Source: an uncultured Christensenella sp.
GTDB taxonomy: Bacteria; Bacillota; Clostridia; Christensenellales; CAG-917
Direction: 5' to 3'
Assembly: GCA_910578325.1 (NCBI GenBank)
Contig: CAJTQT010000006.1
Coordinates: 1 to 64,000, forward strand
Length of the DNA: 64,000 nucleotides
The notes below the pieces were generated by a model, which was given only the letters and a program-made list of their open reading frames with translations, made no database searches and was not told where the DNA came from. Numbering within the stretch: the stretch's first letter is position 1; every line of letters starts with the position of its first letter. Below, piece by piece: positions 43,767-53,400 of the stretch. The position numbers and the translations under genes were made by a program.

Positions 43767-44858
43767 TCAATTCTGTTGTATCACTGTTCCGTCGTTTATT
43801 CGAATCGCATTTTTGTTCAGATCAAGCACAAATTCCGTACACGTCAGGATTGTCTGAAAACCCTCCGTCATAGATAACAGCAGTTTTTGTCTTCCTTCGT
43901 CGAGTTCGCTTAAAACGTCGTCCAATAAAAGAACAGGGGTTTCCCCGAGTTCGTTTTTATAAATTACAACCTCTCCCAACTTCAGTGCTAGCGCGATTGT
44001 ACGCTGCTGTCCCTGAGAGGCAAACTTTCTGCTGTCTTTTCCGTTTATCTCTATTTTGATATCATCCCTGTGCGGCCCCACAGTACAGTATCCGAGTTCC
44101 TTATCCTTTTCTCTCGCTTTTAAAATCGCTCTGTAAAGAACATCTTCCGTATCTTCTTCGGACGTTACTTCAAACGAACTTTCATAGGTAAGTAAAAGAC
44201 GTTCCTTTTCACCGCTTATAGCCGTATGGAACTTGCCCGCGCTGTCGTTGAGCGTAGCAACGTATTCCTTTCTCTTTTTTACGATAACAGCGCCTTCTTT
44301 TGCAAGTCCCGCGTCCCAGACATCAAGCATATCGTCTATATTTCTGTTTCCCCGCCATTCTTTTAACAGATTGTTCTTTTGTTTGAGCGTTTTATTGTAA
44401 CGCTGTAAAGCATAAAAATAACTGCGTTGCTGCTGGCTGAGTCCTACGTCCATAAACCTGCGTCTTTCCTGAGGGGATTCCTTTACGAGTTTCATTTCGT
44501 CGGGAGAAAAATAAACCACTCCCAAAACCCCGAACAGTTCACCCGCTCTGTTCAGAGGAATGCCGTCGACAAGAACTTTCTTTTTCCCTTTTTCGTCTAT
44601 TTGCAGGTTTATCGTATGTTTGCGGAATTTCTTTTGCAGCGTCAGCGTAATCTGCGCGGATTTCTCTCCTATAAGCACCATTTCCTTATCTTTCGTCGTC
44701 CGCGGACTGTGAAAAATCGAACATAGATATATGCTTTCCATCATATTTGTCTTTCCGCTGGCATTTTTTCCGTACAAAACGTTGAGTCCGTCACAAAATG
44801 ATACGGACGCATTCTTATAATTGCGGAAATTGTTGAGTTGGAGAGAGGTTATTTTCAT
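43767..44858 (-). CDS. recF: DNA replication and repair protein RecF
   Basis: SMC-like ABC ATPase that helps load RecA at gaps. 363 residues, with P-loop GKNASGKTN (30-38), the signature region SPQERRRFMDVGLSQ and Walker B VLLLDDVLSELD. Here it is on the opposite strand from dnaA and separated from dnaN, unlike the common dnaA-dnaN-recF order. Its promoter (44867-44895) ends eight bases before the ATG and no ribosome binding site is present. Confidence 0.96.
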   Translation of the reverse strand: MKITSLQLNNFRNYKNASVSFCDGLNVLYGKNASGKTNMMESIYLCSIFHSPRTTKDKEMVLIGEKSAQITLTLQKKFRKHTINLQIDEKGKKKVLVDGIPLNRAGELFGVLGVVYFSPDEMKLVKESPQERRRFMDVGLSQQQRSYFYALQRYNKTLKQKNNLLKEWRGNRNIDDMLDVWDAGLAKEGAVIVKKRKEYVATLNDSAGKFHTAISGEKERLLLTYESSFEVTSEEDTEDVLYRAILKAREKDKELGYCTVGPHRDDIKIEINGKDSRKFASQGQQRTIALALKLGEVVIYKNELGETPVLLLDDVLSELDEGRQKLLLSMTEGFQTILTCTEFVLDLNKNAIRINDGTVIQQN

Positions 44859-44866
44859 ACTTTTAA

Positions 44867-44895
44867 AGTATACCTTAGCATTCGGAATTTTTCAA
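44867..44895 (-). promoter_or_regulatory. recF promoter, near-leaderless
   Basis: Minus-strand TTGAAA (44890-44895), 17 bases, TATACT (44867-44872), then eight bases to the ATG. The predicted leader is about two bases. Confidence 0.7.
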
Positions 44896-44931
44896 CATCC
44901 TGCATTTGTTTTTTCTTTTTTTGTTTTTTGC

Positions 44932-44959
44932 TTGATATATTCGCCTTATTTGTTATAAT
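44932..44959 (+). promoter_or_regulatory. dnaA promoter, near-leaderless
   Basis: TTGATA (44932-44937), 16 bases, TATAAT (44954-44959), nine bases to the ATG at 44969. The predicted leader is about three bases with no ribosome binding site. It shares a 109-base region with the recF promoter; no DnaA boxes are seen here. Confidence 0.7.
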
Positions 44960-44968
44960 TCAATTATT

Positions 44969-46339
44969 ATGATAAATATAGAAGAATTCTGGGCAGACGC
45001 AAAAGACGGGTTATCAATTTCGATACAGGCAATAAGTTTCGAGGTTTGGATCGACAAACTCAAACCTGTATGTTTTGTCGACGGCACGATTGTGTTGGAG
45101 ACTATTTCCGCAAACGCGAAACGCACCATCGACACAAAATATCTCGACACCATCAAAGAGGTTGTAAACGGACTTAATTCTTCTATCACCGACGTTGTTA
45201 TCATTCTGCCCGACCAACGCGAATCATACCTTTCAAAGCAGACAGTTTTTATAAAAAACGAAGGGTTGGTTATAAGCGAACCGCCTTCCCAACGCGTTAA
45301 AAAGAAAAGTCCGTTTCTTGAAAAGTATACTTTCGAGACGTTTGTAGAAGGTAAATCCAACGCCTATGCACTCGCCGCCTGTAAAACCGTTGCGGAAGAC
45401 CCGGGACAAAAATTCAATCCTTTGTTTATTTATTCAGGAGTCGGTCTCGGAAAAACACACCTTCTTCACGCCATAGGAAACCTCATATACAAGGAAAAGC
45501 CGCAAAGCAACGTTCTCTACGTCAGCGCGGAAACTCTTGTTTCGGAACTGATTTCTGTCATCCGCAACAAATCCAACGACGAAAACAATAAGTTCAGAGA
45601 AAAGTATCGCTCCTGCGATATACTGATGATTGACGATATTCAGTTTCTCATAGGTAAAGACGCTACGCAGGAAGCATTCTTTCATATCTTCAACGACCTC
45701 TACCACGACAACCGACAGATTATAATAACGTCCGACCGTTCACCCAAAGACCTTACAACGCTCGAAGACAGATTGCGTACGCGATTCAGTTGGGGTCTGA
45801 CGGTTGATATTCAGATTCCCGACACTGAAACAAGAGTGGCTATCCTTAAAAATAAAGCCTCTCAGATGAAATTCGATCTGGCGGACGACGTCGCAGATTT
45901 CATTGCAGAAAATTCCACGACGAACATTCGTGAAATGGAAGGCTTGCTCAATAAAATCGTATTTTTCAGTTCTCTTACAAACAATATTATAAATACAAGA
46001 GAACTCGCCGCAGAAGCGCTCAGCGATTTTATAGACGAAAAGAAAGACACAATCGACGCAAGCGATATTGTCGGCGCGGTTTGTAAGTATTATAAAATAT
46101 CGCCGGAAGATATCTTCTCCAAAAAGAAAACAAAGAATTTAGTCGAGCCGAGAATGGTTGCTATCTATCTCATCACGGACCTTCTGACAATGCCTCTCGT
46201 TCAGATAGGAGAGATTTTCGGAGGAAGAGACCATACTACGATTATTCACGCAAGAGACAAAATTACCGATGAAATAAAACTGAATCCGCGCGTAAGAATA
46301 ACCGTTGCGGATATAAAAAATATGCTGTTAAACAGATAA
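44969..46339 (+). CDS. dnaA: Chromosomal replication initiator DnaA
   Basis: AAA+ initiator that opens oriC. 456 residues: N-terminal helicase-interaction domain, linker, AAA+ domain with Walker A GVGLGKTHLLHAIG and Walker B MIDDIQFL, and the C-terminal DNA-binding domain with the signature GGRDHTTIIHARDKI. The gene is convergent with dnaN, with a terminator between them, unlike the nearly universal co-directional dnaA-dnaN order. Confidence 0.98.
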   Translation: MINIEEFWADAKDGLSISIQAISFEVWIDKLKPVCFVDGTIVLETISANAKRTIDTKYLDTIKEVVNGLNSSITDVVIILPDQRESYLSKQTVFIKNEGLVISEPPSQRVKKKSPFLEKYTFETFVEGKSNAYALAACKTVAEDPGQKFNPLFIYSGVGLGKTHLLHAIGNLIYKEKPQSNVLYVSAETLVSELISVIRNKSNDENNKFREKYRSCDILMIDDIQFLIGKDATQEAFFHIFNDLYHDNRQIIITSDRSPKDLTTLEDRLRTRFSWGLTVDIQIPDTETRVAILKNKASQMKFDLADDVADFIAENSTTNIREMEGLLNKIVFFSSLTNNIINTRELAAEALSDFIDEKKDTIDASDIVGAVCKYYKISPEDIFSKKKTKNLVEPRMVAIYLITDLLTMPLVQIGEIFGGRDHTTIIHARDKITDEIKLNPRVRITVADIKNMLLNR

Positions 46340-46381
46340 CAAATATACAGTGAAAAATATAATAACAGAATGGATATAATT

Positions 46382-46413
46382 AAAATGTCCTCTTTCGAGG
46401 ACATTTTGTTTTT
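46382..46413. terminator. Terminator between dnaA and dnaN
   Basis: AAAATGTCCTC, TTTC loop, GAGGACATTTT, then GTTTTTC; symmetrical and placed between convergent genes. Confidence 0.92.
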
Positions 46414-46419
46414 CTGTTT

Positions 46420-47520
46420 TCAGCCGATGACTCTGAGCGGAAGTATAAGATACAGCCACTTTCCGCTTTCGCTCTTTATAACGCCGGGTGCGGTTGATGA
46501 GTTGAAATTGAGTGAAATAAACGGTTCGTCTATGGCGCGCATACAGTCGATAAGATATTTAGAGTTAAACCCTATCGTCAGATCCTTGCCCTGCAATCCA
46601 GTTGTCACTTTTTCGTTTATCTCTCCGTCTTCGCTGTGAGCGTTGAGAAGAATGGAATCCTCTTTAATTTCAATTTTCACATAGGATTTCTTATCGATTC
46701 TGTTTATGAGCGAAACACGGTCGACAGCATTCTCAAACACCTTTTTATCAACGGTAGCGACAGTTGAAAACGCTGGCGGAATTATCTTTTCGTAATTGAT
46801 AAACTCTTCGCCGATGAGTCGTGATACTATCTTTGTATGGAAGAGGTCTACCATTACGTAGTTCTTTTCAACAAATACCGTTATAGTCTCGTCGTTGTCG
46901 TCGATAAGACGGCTGAGTTCTGTAATACTTTTTGTAGGCACAACGAGTTTATCAATAATTCCGTTGTTTTTAATAACCGCCTTAGCCGTGGCAAGACGGT
47001 ATCCGTCGGACGCAACCGCTTCCACTTCATCCTCTTTTACGTTGAGACATACGCCGCGAAGAGAGGCTCTGCCGTCGTCGGAAGCAACGTCGAAAAGAAC
47101 TTTTCCTATTATATCCTTGAATTCTTTTTTGAGAATGATAAACGAATTCTGCGTATCAACGTCCTTAAACAAAGGATATTCCTCCACGCCCATACATTTT
47201 ATCTGCAATTCGCTGTCAAGGTATCTGATTACGAGTTTCGTAGTGGTGGTTCCGTCAAGTTCAACCTGTTCCTCCACTATTTTTTTTGCATAGTCTGCAA
47301 ACAGTTTTCCGGGAACGACGATTTCGCCTTCAATCAGAACCTGAGCATTGATTTTTTTCTCAATCGCAAGTTCCAGATCAGTAGCAAATAAAGTGAGCGT
47401 ATCTCCTGCTGCCGTAATTTTTATACCGTCTAAAATAGGATTGTTTCTCTTTACGGGAAGTGCTTTTACAACTTTTGCAAGCGCGTCGCTCAACTCGTTT
47501 CCCTGGCACAAAACTTTCAT
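46420..47520 (-). CDS. dnaN: DNA polymerase III beta subunit (sliding clamp)
   Basis: Ring-shaped processivity clamp. 366 residues, the standard three-domain length; the ending YLILPLRVIG corresponds to the conserved C-terminal peptide-binding edge (YLIMPMR in E. coli). Ribosome binding site AGGTGG before the ATG. It points away from the intergenic region that I propose as oriC. Confidence 0.96.
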   Translation of the reverse strand: MKVLCQGNELSDALAKVVKALPVKRNNPILDGIKITAAGDTLTLFATDLELAIEKKINAQVLIEGEIVVPGKLFADYAKKIVEEQVELDGTTTTKLVIRYLDSELQIKCMGVEEYPLFKDVDTQNSFIILKKEFKDIIGKVLFDVASDDGRASLRGVCLNVKEDEVEAVASDGYRLATAKAVIKNNGIIDKLVVPTKSITELSRLIDDNDETITVFVEKNYVMVDLFHTKIVSRLIGEEFINYEKIIPPAFSTVATVDKKVFENAVDRVSLINRIDKKSYVKIEIKEDSILLNAHSEDGEINEKVTTGLQGKDLTIGFNSKYLIDCMRAIDEPFISLNFNSSTAPGVIKSESGKWLYLILPLRVIG

Positions 47521-47780
47521 ATATCCACCTGATTATTTATTATTTTATATTTTTAATAATGATAACATATATAACGAGTGTTGACAAGTGGAAAACTTAT
47601 TAAAAACACTACTTGTAGTATTTGAAAATTTATCTTATGCTCAACATTTTGTTTGATTTGCCGATAAGCGATGTTGACAGACAGGCACATACAGTCAACA
47701 AAAAAACACATTTGGGAAAAGTTATCCACCGAGGATAATCAACAAGTAAAAATGAACGTCAAATGAACGTCAAATGAACG
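47521..47780. other. oriC: Probable chromosomal replication origin (oriC)
   Basis: 260 bases upstream of dnaN. An AT-rich block (47530-47575) lies next to dnaN, followed by TTATCCACC (47722-47730, one base off the DnaA box TTATCCACA), weaker box-like GAGGATAAT and AGTGGAAAA, and three tandem copies of AAATGAACGTC (47750-47782). The G/C bias of the plus strand changes sign around here. The site is inferred, not proven. Confidence 0.6.
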
Positions 47781-47782
47781 TC
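47750..47782. repeat. Three tandem 11-base repeats at oriC
   Basis: AAATGAACGTC repeated three times without error, ending inside the stop codon region of the permease gene. Looks like an iteron array or initiator-binding motif rather than coding sequence. Confidence 0.85.
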
Positions 47783-48812
47783 AAAAAATAAGAGTTCCGA
47801 ATGAAAAAATCAGAGAAAACAGGTAAGAAACGATAATGCTGATGCAAAACAGAGCAGCAAAAATACAAAGATTTCTCTTTATGAATTTAATGTCTTTAAA
47901 GAGCAACAAAAACCCTAACCCAGCGTTCATACATAAACCGCCCAGCGTCGCGCCGAAGCCGAGCCCGCCCATAATGTAGAGTTCGCTAAGCACGATAGAC
48001 GATACGCAGTTTGGAATTGCTCCTATGATCACGGAAAAGAAAGGAGCAATATATTTGTTTGCACCAAGAAAAGATATAATTTTATCTTCTCCGACAAAAT
48101 GAATTATAATTCCGAAAACAATATTTACGACAAGCACGAAAACGAAGATTTCAATGGAGTGAAGAAAAGGCTTGATGACAAATCTGCTTACTTTTTCGCG
48201 CTTTTGAGTTTTTATAGCAAATTTAGCGGAATAATCGGATAGAATGCCGAAATGTTTCGGTTCAGGGGACGATGTGGAGTGCAGATGTCGGCATTCGGAA
48301 TCAGCGCAATCTACGCAGTCGCAAGGCGGTGTTTTGGTAACTTTTTCGGCAAGTTCCGCGCTGTCGCAGTGCATAAGACGAATTTTATATTCTTCGGAAC
48401 AGTGTTCTACGTGGTGCTCGACCGAGTTTCTGCTTTTTATCAGTATAAAGTCAATCAGATAGCCGAAAACAAGTCCCAGCGCGAATTTTGCGGCAAGAAA
48501 CGGAAGTATGTGAAGAGCGGTGTCGGGGTGGCTTAGAAATATAGGCAATGCTTCGTCGGATGTGGCTATAAATACGCCGATGAGAGTCCCGACCGTTATA
48601 TGACGCTTACGATAGAGGTCGGCGGCGACAACAGAAAATCCGCATTGAGGCAACAGAGAAACGCTCACACCTATTAAAGTTGCAAATTTACCTTTCAGTT
48701 TTATTTTTTCGGCAAGCAACGGTTCGATAAATGCGATGATATAAGTGCAAACAGCCACAGCGGCAAGCACTTTTAGACTGTCCAGAAATGCGTCGAGAAT
48801 AATGTCTGTCAT
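47781..48812 (-). CDS. Putative heavy-metal/arsenic-type permease (ArsP_2, 10 TM)
   Basis: 343-residue integral membrane protein with two blocks of about five hydrophobic segments around a cytoplasmic linker. Both halves contain the same kind of motif: LLPQCGFSVVAADLY early and AIPNCVSSIVLSELY later, typical of the putative 10-TM metal exporter family sometimes called a manganese or arsenic efflux permease. The central linker is rich in His and Cys (HHVEHCSEE, PPCDCVDCADSECRHLH), a likely metal-binding segment. Ion specificity cannot be told. It is monocistronic. Confidence 0.8.
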   Translation of the reverse strand: MTDIILDAFLDSLKVLAAVAVCTYIIAFIEPLLAEKIKLKGKFATLIGVSVSLLPQCGFSVVAADLYRKRHITVGTLIGVFIATSDEALPIFLSHPDTALHILPFLAAKFALGLVFGYLIDFILIKSRNSVEHHVEHCSEEYKIRLMHCDSAELAEKVTKTPPCDCVDCADSECRHLHSTSSPEPKHFGILSDYSAKFAIKTQKREKVSRFVIKPFLHSIEIFVFVLVVNIVFGIIIHFVGEDKIISFLGANKYIAPFFSVIIGAIPNCVSSIVLSELYIMGGLGFGATLGGLCMNAGLGFLLLFKDIKFIKRNLCIFAALFCISIIVSYLFSLIFSFGTLIF

Positions 48813-48893
48813 AAATATAGAGTGTTGTCAGGCAGTATTATATATCAACGGGAACGAAAATACAACAATACCGAAAAAAAAGACAAAATAAGA

Positions 48894-48925
48894 AAAACCG
48901 CGCTTTTCAGTGCGGTTTTCTAAAC
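48894..48925 (-). terminator. Terminator after the DUF308-like gene
   Basis: AAAACCGC, ten-base loop, GCGGTTTT; on the minus strand it is followed by a long T-rich tract. Confidence 0.85.
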
Positions 48926-48946
48926 GATTATTCCTGTATCGGATTC

Positions 48947-49471
48947 TTATTTTTTTGAATTGCGGATTGCTTTTCTTATGAGTTCGTAGAATATCAGGAA
49001 TGCACCCACGGCTATCGCAAGCGCACCGATCACTATGAATAGACTTGCGATACCGCAGTAATCGAGTATAAGCAGAATTCCGACCGCAATCAGAATAAGG
49101 GGAGTAACAAGCGACAAAATTATCTGCGCTGCTCCTGCTTTGGAGTTCTTTATAATTCCCGTAACCAAAAGATATATTGCAAATATTAAAATAGCGATGC
49201 CGAGAATGAGCAACATATACTGCAATATCAGATTTCCGCAAACAATCAGAATTATGCCCAGCGCGAGTTCGATTGCGCCTACAAGCCAGTTCTGGTCGAA
49301 AAGTTCGGTAGCACCCAAAACGATGAGAACTGCGCCTATAACAGTGAAAAGCACGTTCAATATATTTTGCGCATTCATAACGAAGAAGATGCCGATTATG
49401 ACAAACAACAGACCGAGAAAGGCATTGTTTGACAGGTTGCTGACAGTTTTTACTTTGACTTCTTTTGACAT
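48947..49471 (-). CDS. DUF308-like multi-pass membrane protein
   Basis: 174 residues, mostly six hydrophobic helices in pairs with short turns (FLGLLFVIIGIFFVMNA..., VLIVLGATELF..., GIILIVCGNLIL..., GIAILIFAIYLLVTGII), the repeated two-helix pattern of the DUF308/HdeD group. A basic C-terminus (RKAIRNSKK) fits the inside-positive rule. Ribosome binding site GAGAGGTAACCT and a perfect promoter at 49529-49557. Function unknown. Confidence 0.75.
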   Translation of the reverse strand: MSKEVKVKTVSNLSNNAFLGLLFVIIGIFFVMNAQNILNVLFTVIGAVLIVLGATELFDQNWLVGAIELALGIILIVCGNLILQYMLLILGIAILIFAIYLLVTGIIKNSKAGAAQIILSLVTPLILIAVGILLILDYCGIASLFIVIGALAIAVGAFLIFYELIRKAIRNSKK

Positions 49472-49528
49472 AGGTTACCTCTCAAAATTAAGACAAAAAG
49501 CGTCCTTATAATTTATTTTACGGTAGTA

Positions 49529-49557
49529 ATTATAAACTTGCGAAAAATAGTTGTCAA
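49529..49557 (-). promoter_or_regulatory. Promoter of the DUF308-like gene
   Basis: Minus-strand TTGACA (49552-49557), 17 bases, TATAAT (49529-49534). Confidence 0.85.
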
Positions 49558-49819
49558 ACAACGTCATTAAAAAATTTTTTACAGTGCAATTAAAACAAAA
49601 CCGATAAGATATTTCATTCTTTTGTAAAGAGAAAAAACAAAAGAGTGATTCATATTTATTTTCAAATAAAAGCATTACATATTGTTCGCGCGATGCGCAC
49701 AGAAAACGGGTATAAAAAAGCAATAAGGCGAATTGAAAAAGCAAAATAAAAGATTGGGAGAAGCGCAACACGCACGGAATATTTGTGATTGCGAATGAAA
49801 TTGTAATTAGGGGATGTGT

Positions 49820-49846
49820 CTGTTGAGGGACTTGAACTCCCGTGAA
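49820..49846 (-). pseudogene. Duplicated 3' end of tRNA-Asn
   Basis: CTGTTGAGGGACTTGAAC (49820-49837) is identical to 50002-50019 within the tRNA-Asn gene and the match continues with one mismatch through CCCG. It corresponds to the acceptor 3' strand and T arm, so it is a tRNA fragment, 182 bases downstream of the true gene. Such partial copies are typical of the far end of an integrated element. Confidence 0.7.
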
Positions 49847-49980
49847 GTAGCGGAGCCGAGCGAATAAATTCGCAAAAAAAAGGCGAAGCGTCCACTTCGG
49901 AAGAAGAGTCGGCACACGAAGTGTGGGCGGCGAAGGAATCGCCGCAGGGAACAAGTCCCCAAAAACAGAAAAAGCACAAC
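49847..49980. other. Cluster of small hairpins between tRNA-Asn and its partial copy
   Basis: GC-rich stretch unlike its AT-rich flanks, with several short inverted repeats in a row: GCGAATAAATTCGC, CACACGAAGTGTG, GGCGAAGGAATCGCC and GGGAACAAGTCCC. No gene is seen. It may be the remnant of what was inserted at the tRNA, or a structured RNA. Confidence 0.5.
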
Positions 49981-49995
49981 GAATGTTGTGCTATC

Positions 49996-50071
49996 TGGCG
50001 CCTGTTGAGGGACTTGAACCCCCGACACTTCGGTTAACAGCCGAATGCTCTACCGACTGAGCTAAACAGGC
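49996..50071 (-). tRNA. tRNA-Asn (GTT)
   Basis: 76-nt cloverleaf on the minus strand including an encoded CCA. Acceptor arm GCCTGTT/AACAGGC, D arm AGCTCAGTCGGTAGAGC, anticodon stem TTCGG/CCGAA with loop CTGTTAA giving anticodon GTT, and T arm GGGGGTTCAAGTCCC. Confidence 0.97.
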
Positions 50072-50094
50072 AAAAGTATTTGTAATGCTTGAAT

Positions 50095-50123
50095 ATCATA
50101 ATATTTTATGCTTCCTTTGTCAA
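50095..50123 (-). promoter_or_regulatory. tRNA-Asn promoter
   Basis: Minus-strand TTGACA (50118-50123), 17 bases, TATGAT (50095-50100), with the predicted start about 17 bases before the mature tRNA. Confidence 0.8.
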
Positions 50124-50497
50124 TAAGTTTTTCAAACTATTTTATTTCTTTTGGACTGAAAACGAAAAAATTTTTCATCGGGCAAAACAGATTTTAGTTC
50201 GCCAAATATACATATTGATGAACATCTGCCGCGAAAGCGGATTAAAAATTGGGTTTGGAATTTATATAATTTGATAAATTTTGCATAACGGACGGCATTA
50301 CATTGACAAAACGGTATACTATATGTATAATAATACAAATAAATACATCAATATGTATAATAGATGAACACCAACACTAATTTGTTTTTTTACAGACTGC
50401 GAGCAAAAACCGAGTGTTTGCAAACATTATTCAATTGCCGCAATGAAAAAGTAAATAAAAGTGCCAAACAAAACAAACTAAACACAGGAGTACTGTT
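50124..50497. other. 374-base upstream region of the large lipoprotein
   Basis: AT-rich, no gene. It contains the promoter at 50303-50331 and a leader of about 160 bases before the ATG at 50498, in which I see a second TATAAT (about 50355) but no recognisable riboswitch. Confidence 0.6.
50303..50331 (+). promoter_or_regulatory. Consensus promoter of the 50498 lipoprotein gene
   Basis: TTGACA (50303-50308), exactly 17 bases, TATAAT (50326-50331). Both boxes match the sigma-A consensus perfectly. Confidence 0.85.
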
Positions 50498-53400
50498 ATG
50501 AAAAAAAGAAATTTCTTTATTCTGATTTGCCTTGCCGTGATCATAGCGGCGAGCGCGGTATTTGTCGCATGCGACAAAACTATGGAGTATAAAGTCACGT
50601 TCGGCGGAGAGGGGGTTGACGGATTTTCTCAGACGGTGACGTCGGGACAGACCGCCGTTGAGCCCGAGGTACCTACGAGAACGGGATACACTTTCGACGG
50701 CTGGTATATAGGCGAAGAAAAGTATGATTTCAAAACTCCCGTGACCGCAGATATCACTTTGACGGCGAAGTGGACGGGAAACAAATATACGGTTACGCTG
50801 GGAGATACCGAGCAGACAAAAGAAGTGGTTTTTGGCGAAGCGTATGATCTCGGGATAGCCGAAACAGCCGAACTTAAAGATTTTGTGGGTTGGGCGTTGA
50901 ACGGGACGTTGCTTACGAACGAAGCGGGCGTTTCGCTTGCCGTCTGGGATAAGACGGAAAACGTAACCGTTACGGCAGTATGGACGGAGGGAAGCAAGAC
51001 TATTGAAGGTCTTACTTACACCGAGCAGGAAGACGGAACGCTGACGGTAACCGCGACCAAACCCTATCAGTTCGGACAGACTGCGGAAATTCTTACGACG
51101 GTCAGCGGAAAAACAGTCACAAAGATAGGCGCGATGCAAATGCTCGGCTGTTATGAAATTAAAGTTCCTTCTACGGTTAAGTCAATTTCGAACAGCGCGT
51201 TTGCAAACAACTCTTACGTCGAAGTTGTAGACCTTTCGGAGTTTTCGGGAACAATCGGGGATATGGCGTTTGCCAACTGCGAGGTCAAAATTGTCGAACT
51301 CGGAAAAACTTCGGCTATCGGCAGCAACGCGTTTGCAAACACGAAAGTCAAAGTATTGGTGATTCCCGCCAGTGTTAAAACAATCGGAGACGGCGCGTTG
51401 GTAAGCGATAATCTGCTGGAAATCGGATTTGTCGGCGACGTTCCGTCGCTTGGCAAAAACGTATTCGGCGACGGCAAGCGAGAAGATGACGAGGTTGATT
51501 TCAGATTGACCAAAACCGCGCTCGATAAAATCGGAACGACGGTTGATGAAGTAAACGCCGCGCTCGGAACAAGCGTAAAAGCGGACGCGTTTTACATTTA
51601 CAGCGACGAAGAAATGCAAAACAGCGTTGCGATGTCGGGTATTTTCCATACCGCGGATAAAGAAACGCTTATATACAGAGGCGTCGGTTCGAACGTTTTG
51701 ATTTACGATTATACCGACGTTCAGGTGAGCGATTTATATGACAATACTCACGCTTATAAATTTTTGGCGGACAGTACGGAGCGCGAGACTTTCGTATTCG
51801 ATTATTCAAAAAGAACAATAGAGAAAATCGAAAAGAATGCCAACGGAGAAACCATTAAAGACGGCGTTTTGTACGACTATCAGGGCGGAGAGGCAGTTTA
51901 CAGCGTTCCGAATAACGTAACGGCGATAGCCGGCGGCGCGGGATTCGGAAATCAGGCGGTAAGATTCCTGATTGCCGGCGCCAACGTAACCGATATCGGA
52001 CCGTACGCGTTTTCGGTAGGAAATCTTTTCGGCGTGGTTATAGGCGACAAGATCGAGACTGTCGGCGAGTATGCATTCTTCTATCAGGACTATCTGCAAG
52101 AAATTGTGTTTAAGGGATCCACGCCTCCCGCAATAGGCGAAGCGGCGTTCTGTACCATTCAACTCGGCGGAATTATGCCCCTTGTCATTCTTAACGGACT
52201 GACTCAATATACAGGCGAGGCGGCGGTGATATATACTCCGCTCGGCACGTCGTCATACTACGGCGATCCCGAATGTCTGCCATACGTCGAAGCATTTAAC
52301 AAGAGTCTGGAAAGTATCGATAATCTTCCTCAGATAGGCGACGCCGACGATCCCGATTCTATGGAAACCGTTTCATATAAAACTGATATGTTTTCACAGT
52401 TGCTCACATACGGAATCAACAAGAAAGACCTCGTATACACCGCTCCTTTCGGAACCGTTACGATGACGGGAACGGATACGGGCTTCGCGTTTGTTACATT
52501 TAACGAAGAGAGCGGATTCAGCGGAACTAACTATGCATTTTACAGCAATATGAGCGGCTACGAGAACAGTTCCGGATACAGAAAACTACAGGTTTATACC
52601 GGATACAACGACGCGGGAGAGAATGAATCGTTCGTCGTATACGGCGAGTTCAAGGACGGCGTATACAACGTGCGCGGCGAAGAAGCGGGCTCTTATGGCG
52701 AACTGGGACAGGATACGCTGTCTCTCGACGGGTTCGGTAAATACGTATTCTACGGCGCGGACAGTTCTACGGTCGAGGGCACGTATAGCATAAACGGAAA
52801 CAATATCACCCTCGAAGGCATTTCGGGAACAGTCGTATTCGACGCAAAGGCGAAGACCGTTACACTCAACGGAAAACTGCTCACCGCGCTCGGCGAAGAA
52901 GCGGGCGTATACTATGACGTCAACAATTCTGCAAAAATAACGCTGGACGGAAAAGCGTATAAGAGCGGAGATAAAGTGTACAGCGGAACGCTCACCTTAG
53001 TTTATAAAGGCAAAACCGCGGTTACGGGATATAGCATAAACAAAACGGCGTTTATATTTATGCTGGACGGGGTTGAAAAATCCTGGACATATTCCAAAAC
53101 CTCCGCGGACCTGCTTTCTGGATATTACGGCAACTATACCGATAATCTCAAATTCAGAGTTATCGAAAATACCGTTATAGACACATTTAACAACGGCGAT
53201 TCGACGCTCTCTCTCGACGGATACTTTACTGCGACGCTGAACGGAAAAGAAGCGTATTACAGAATGTTCGGCGACTCGGACAGCGTACTGCTCATAGCAG
53301 ACGGCGAAGCCAAAATCGCGTATCTTAACATAGCGGAGAAAACCTATTCGTACTCCACGGCAAGCGAAGCGGGCAAGTGGTTTGTGACTACAAGCGCGAA

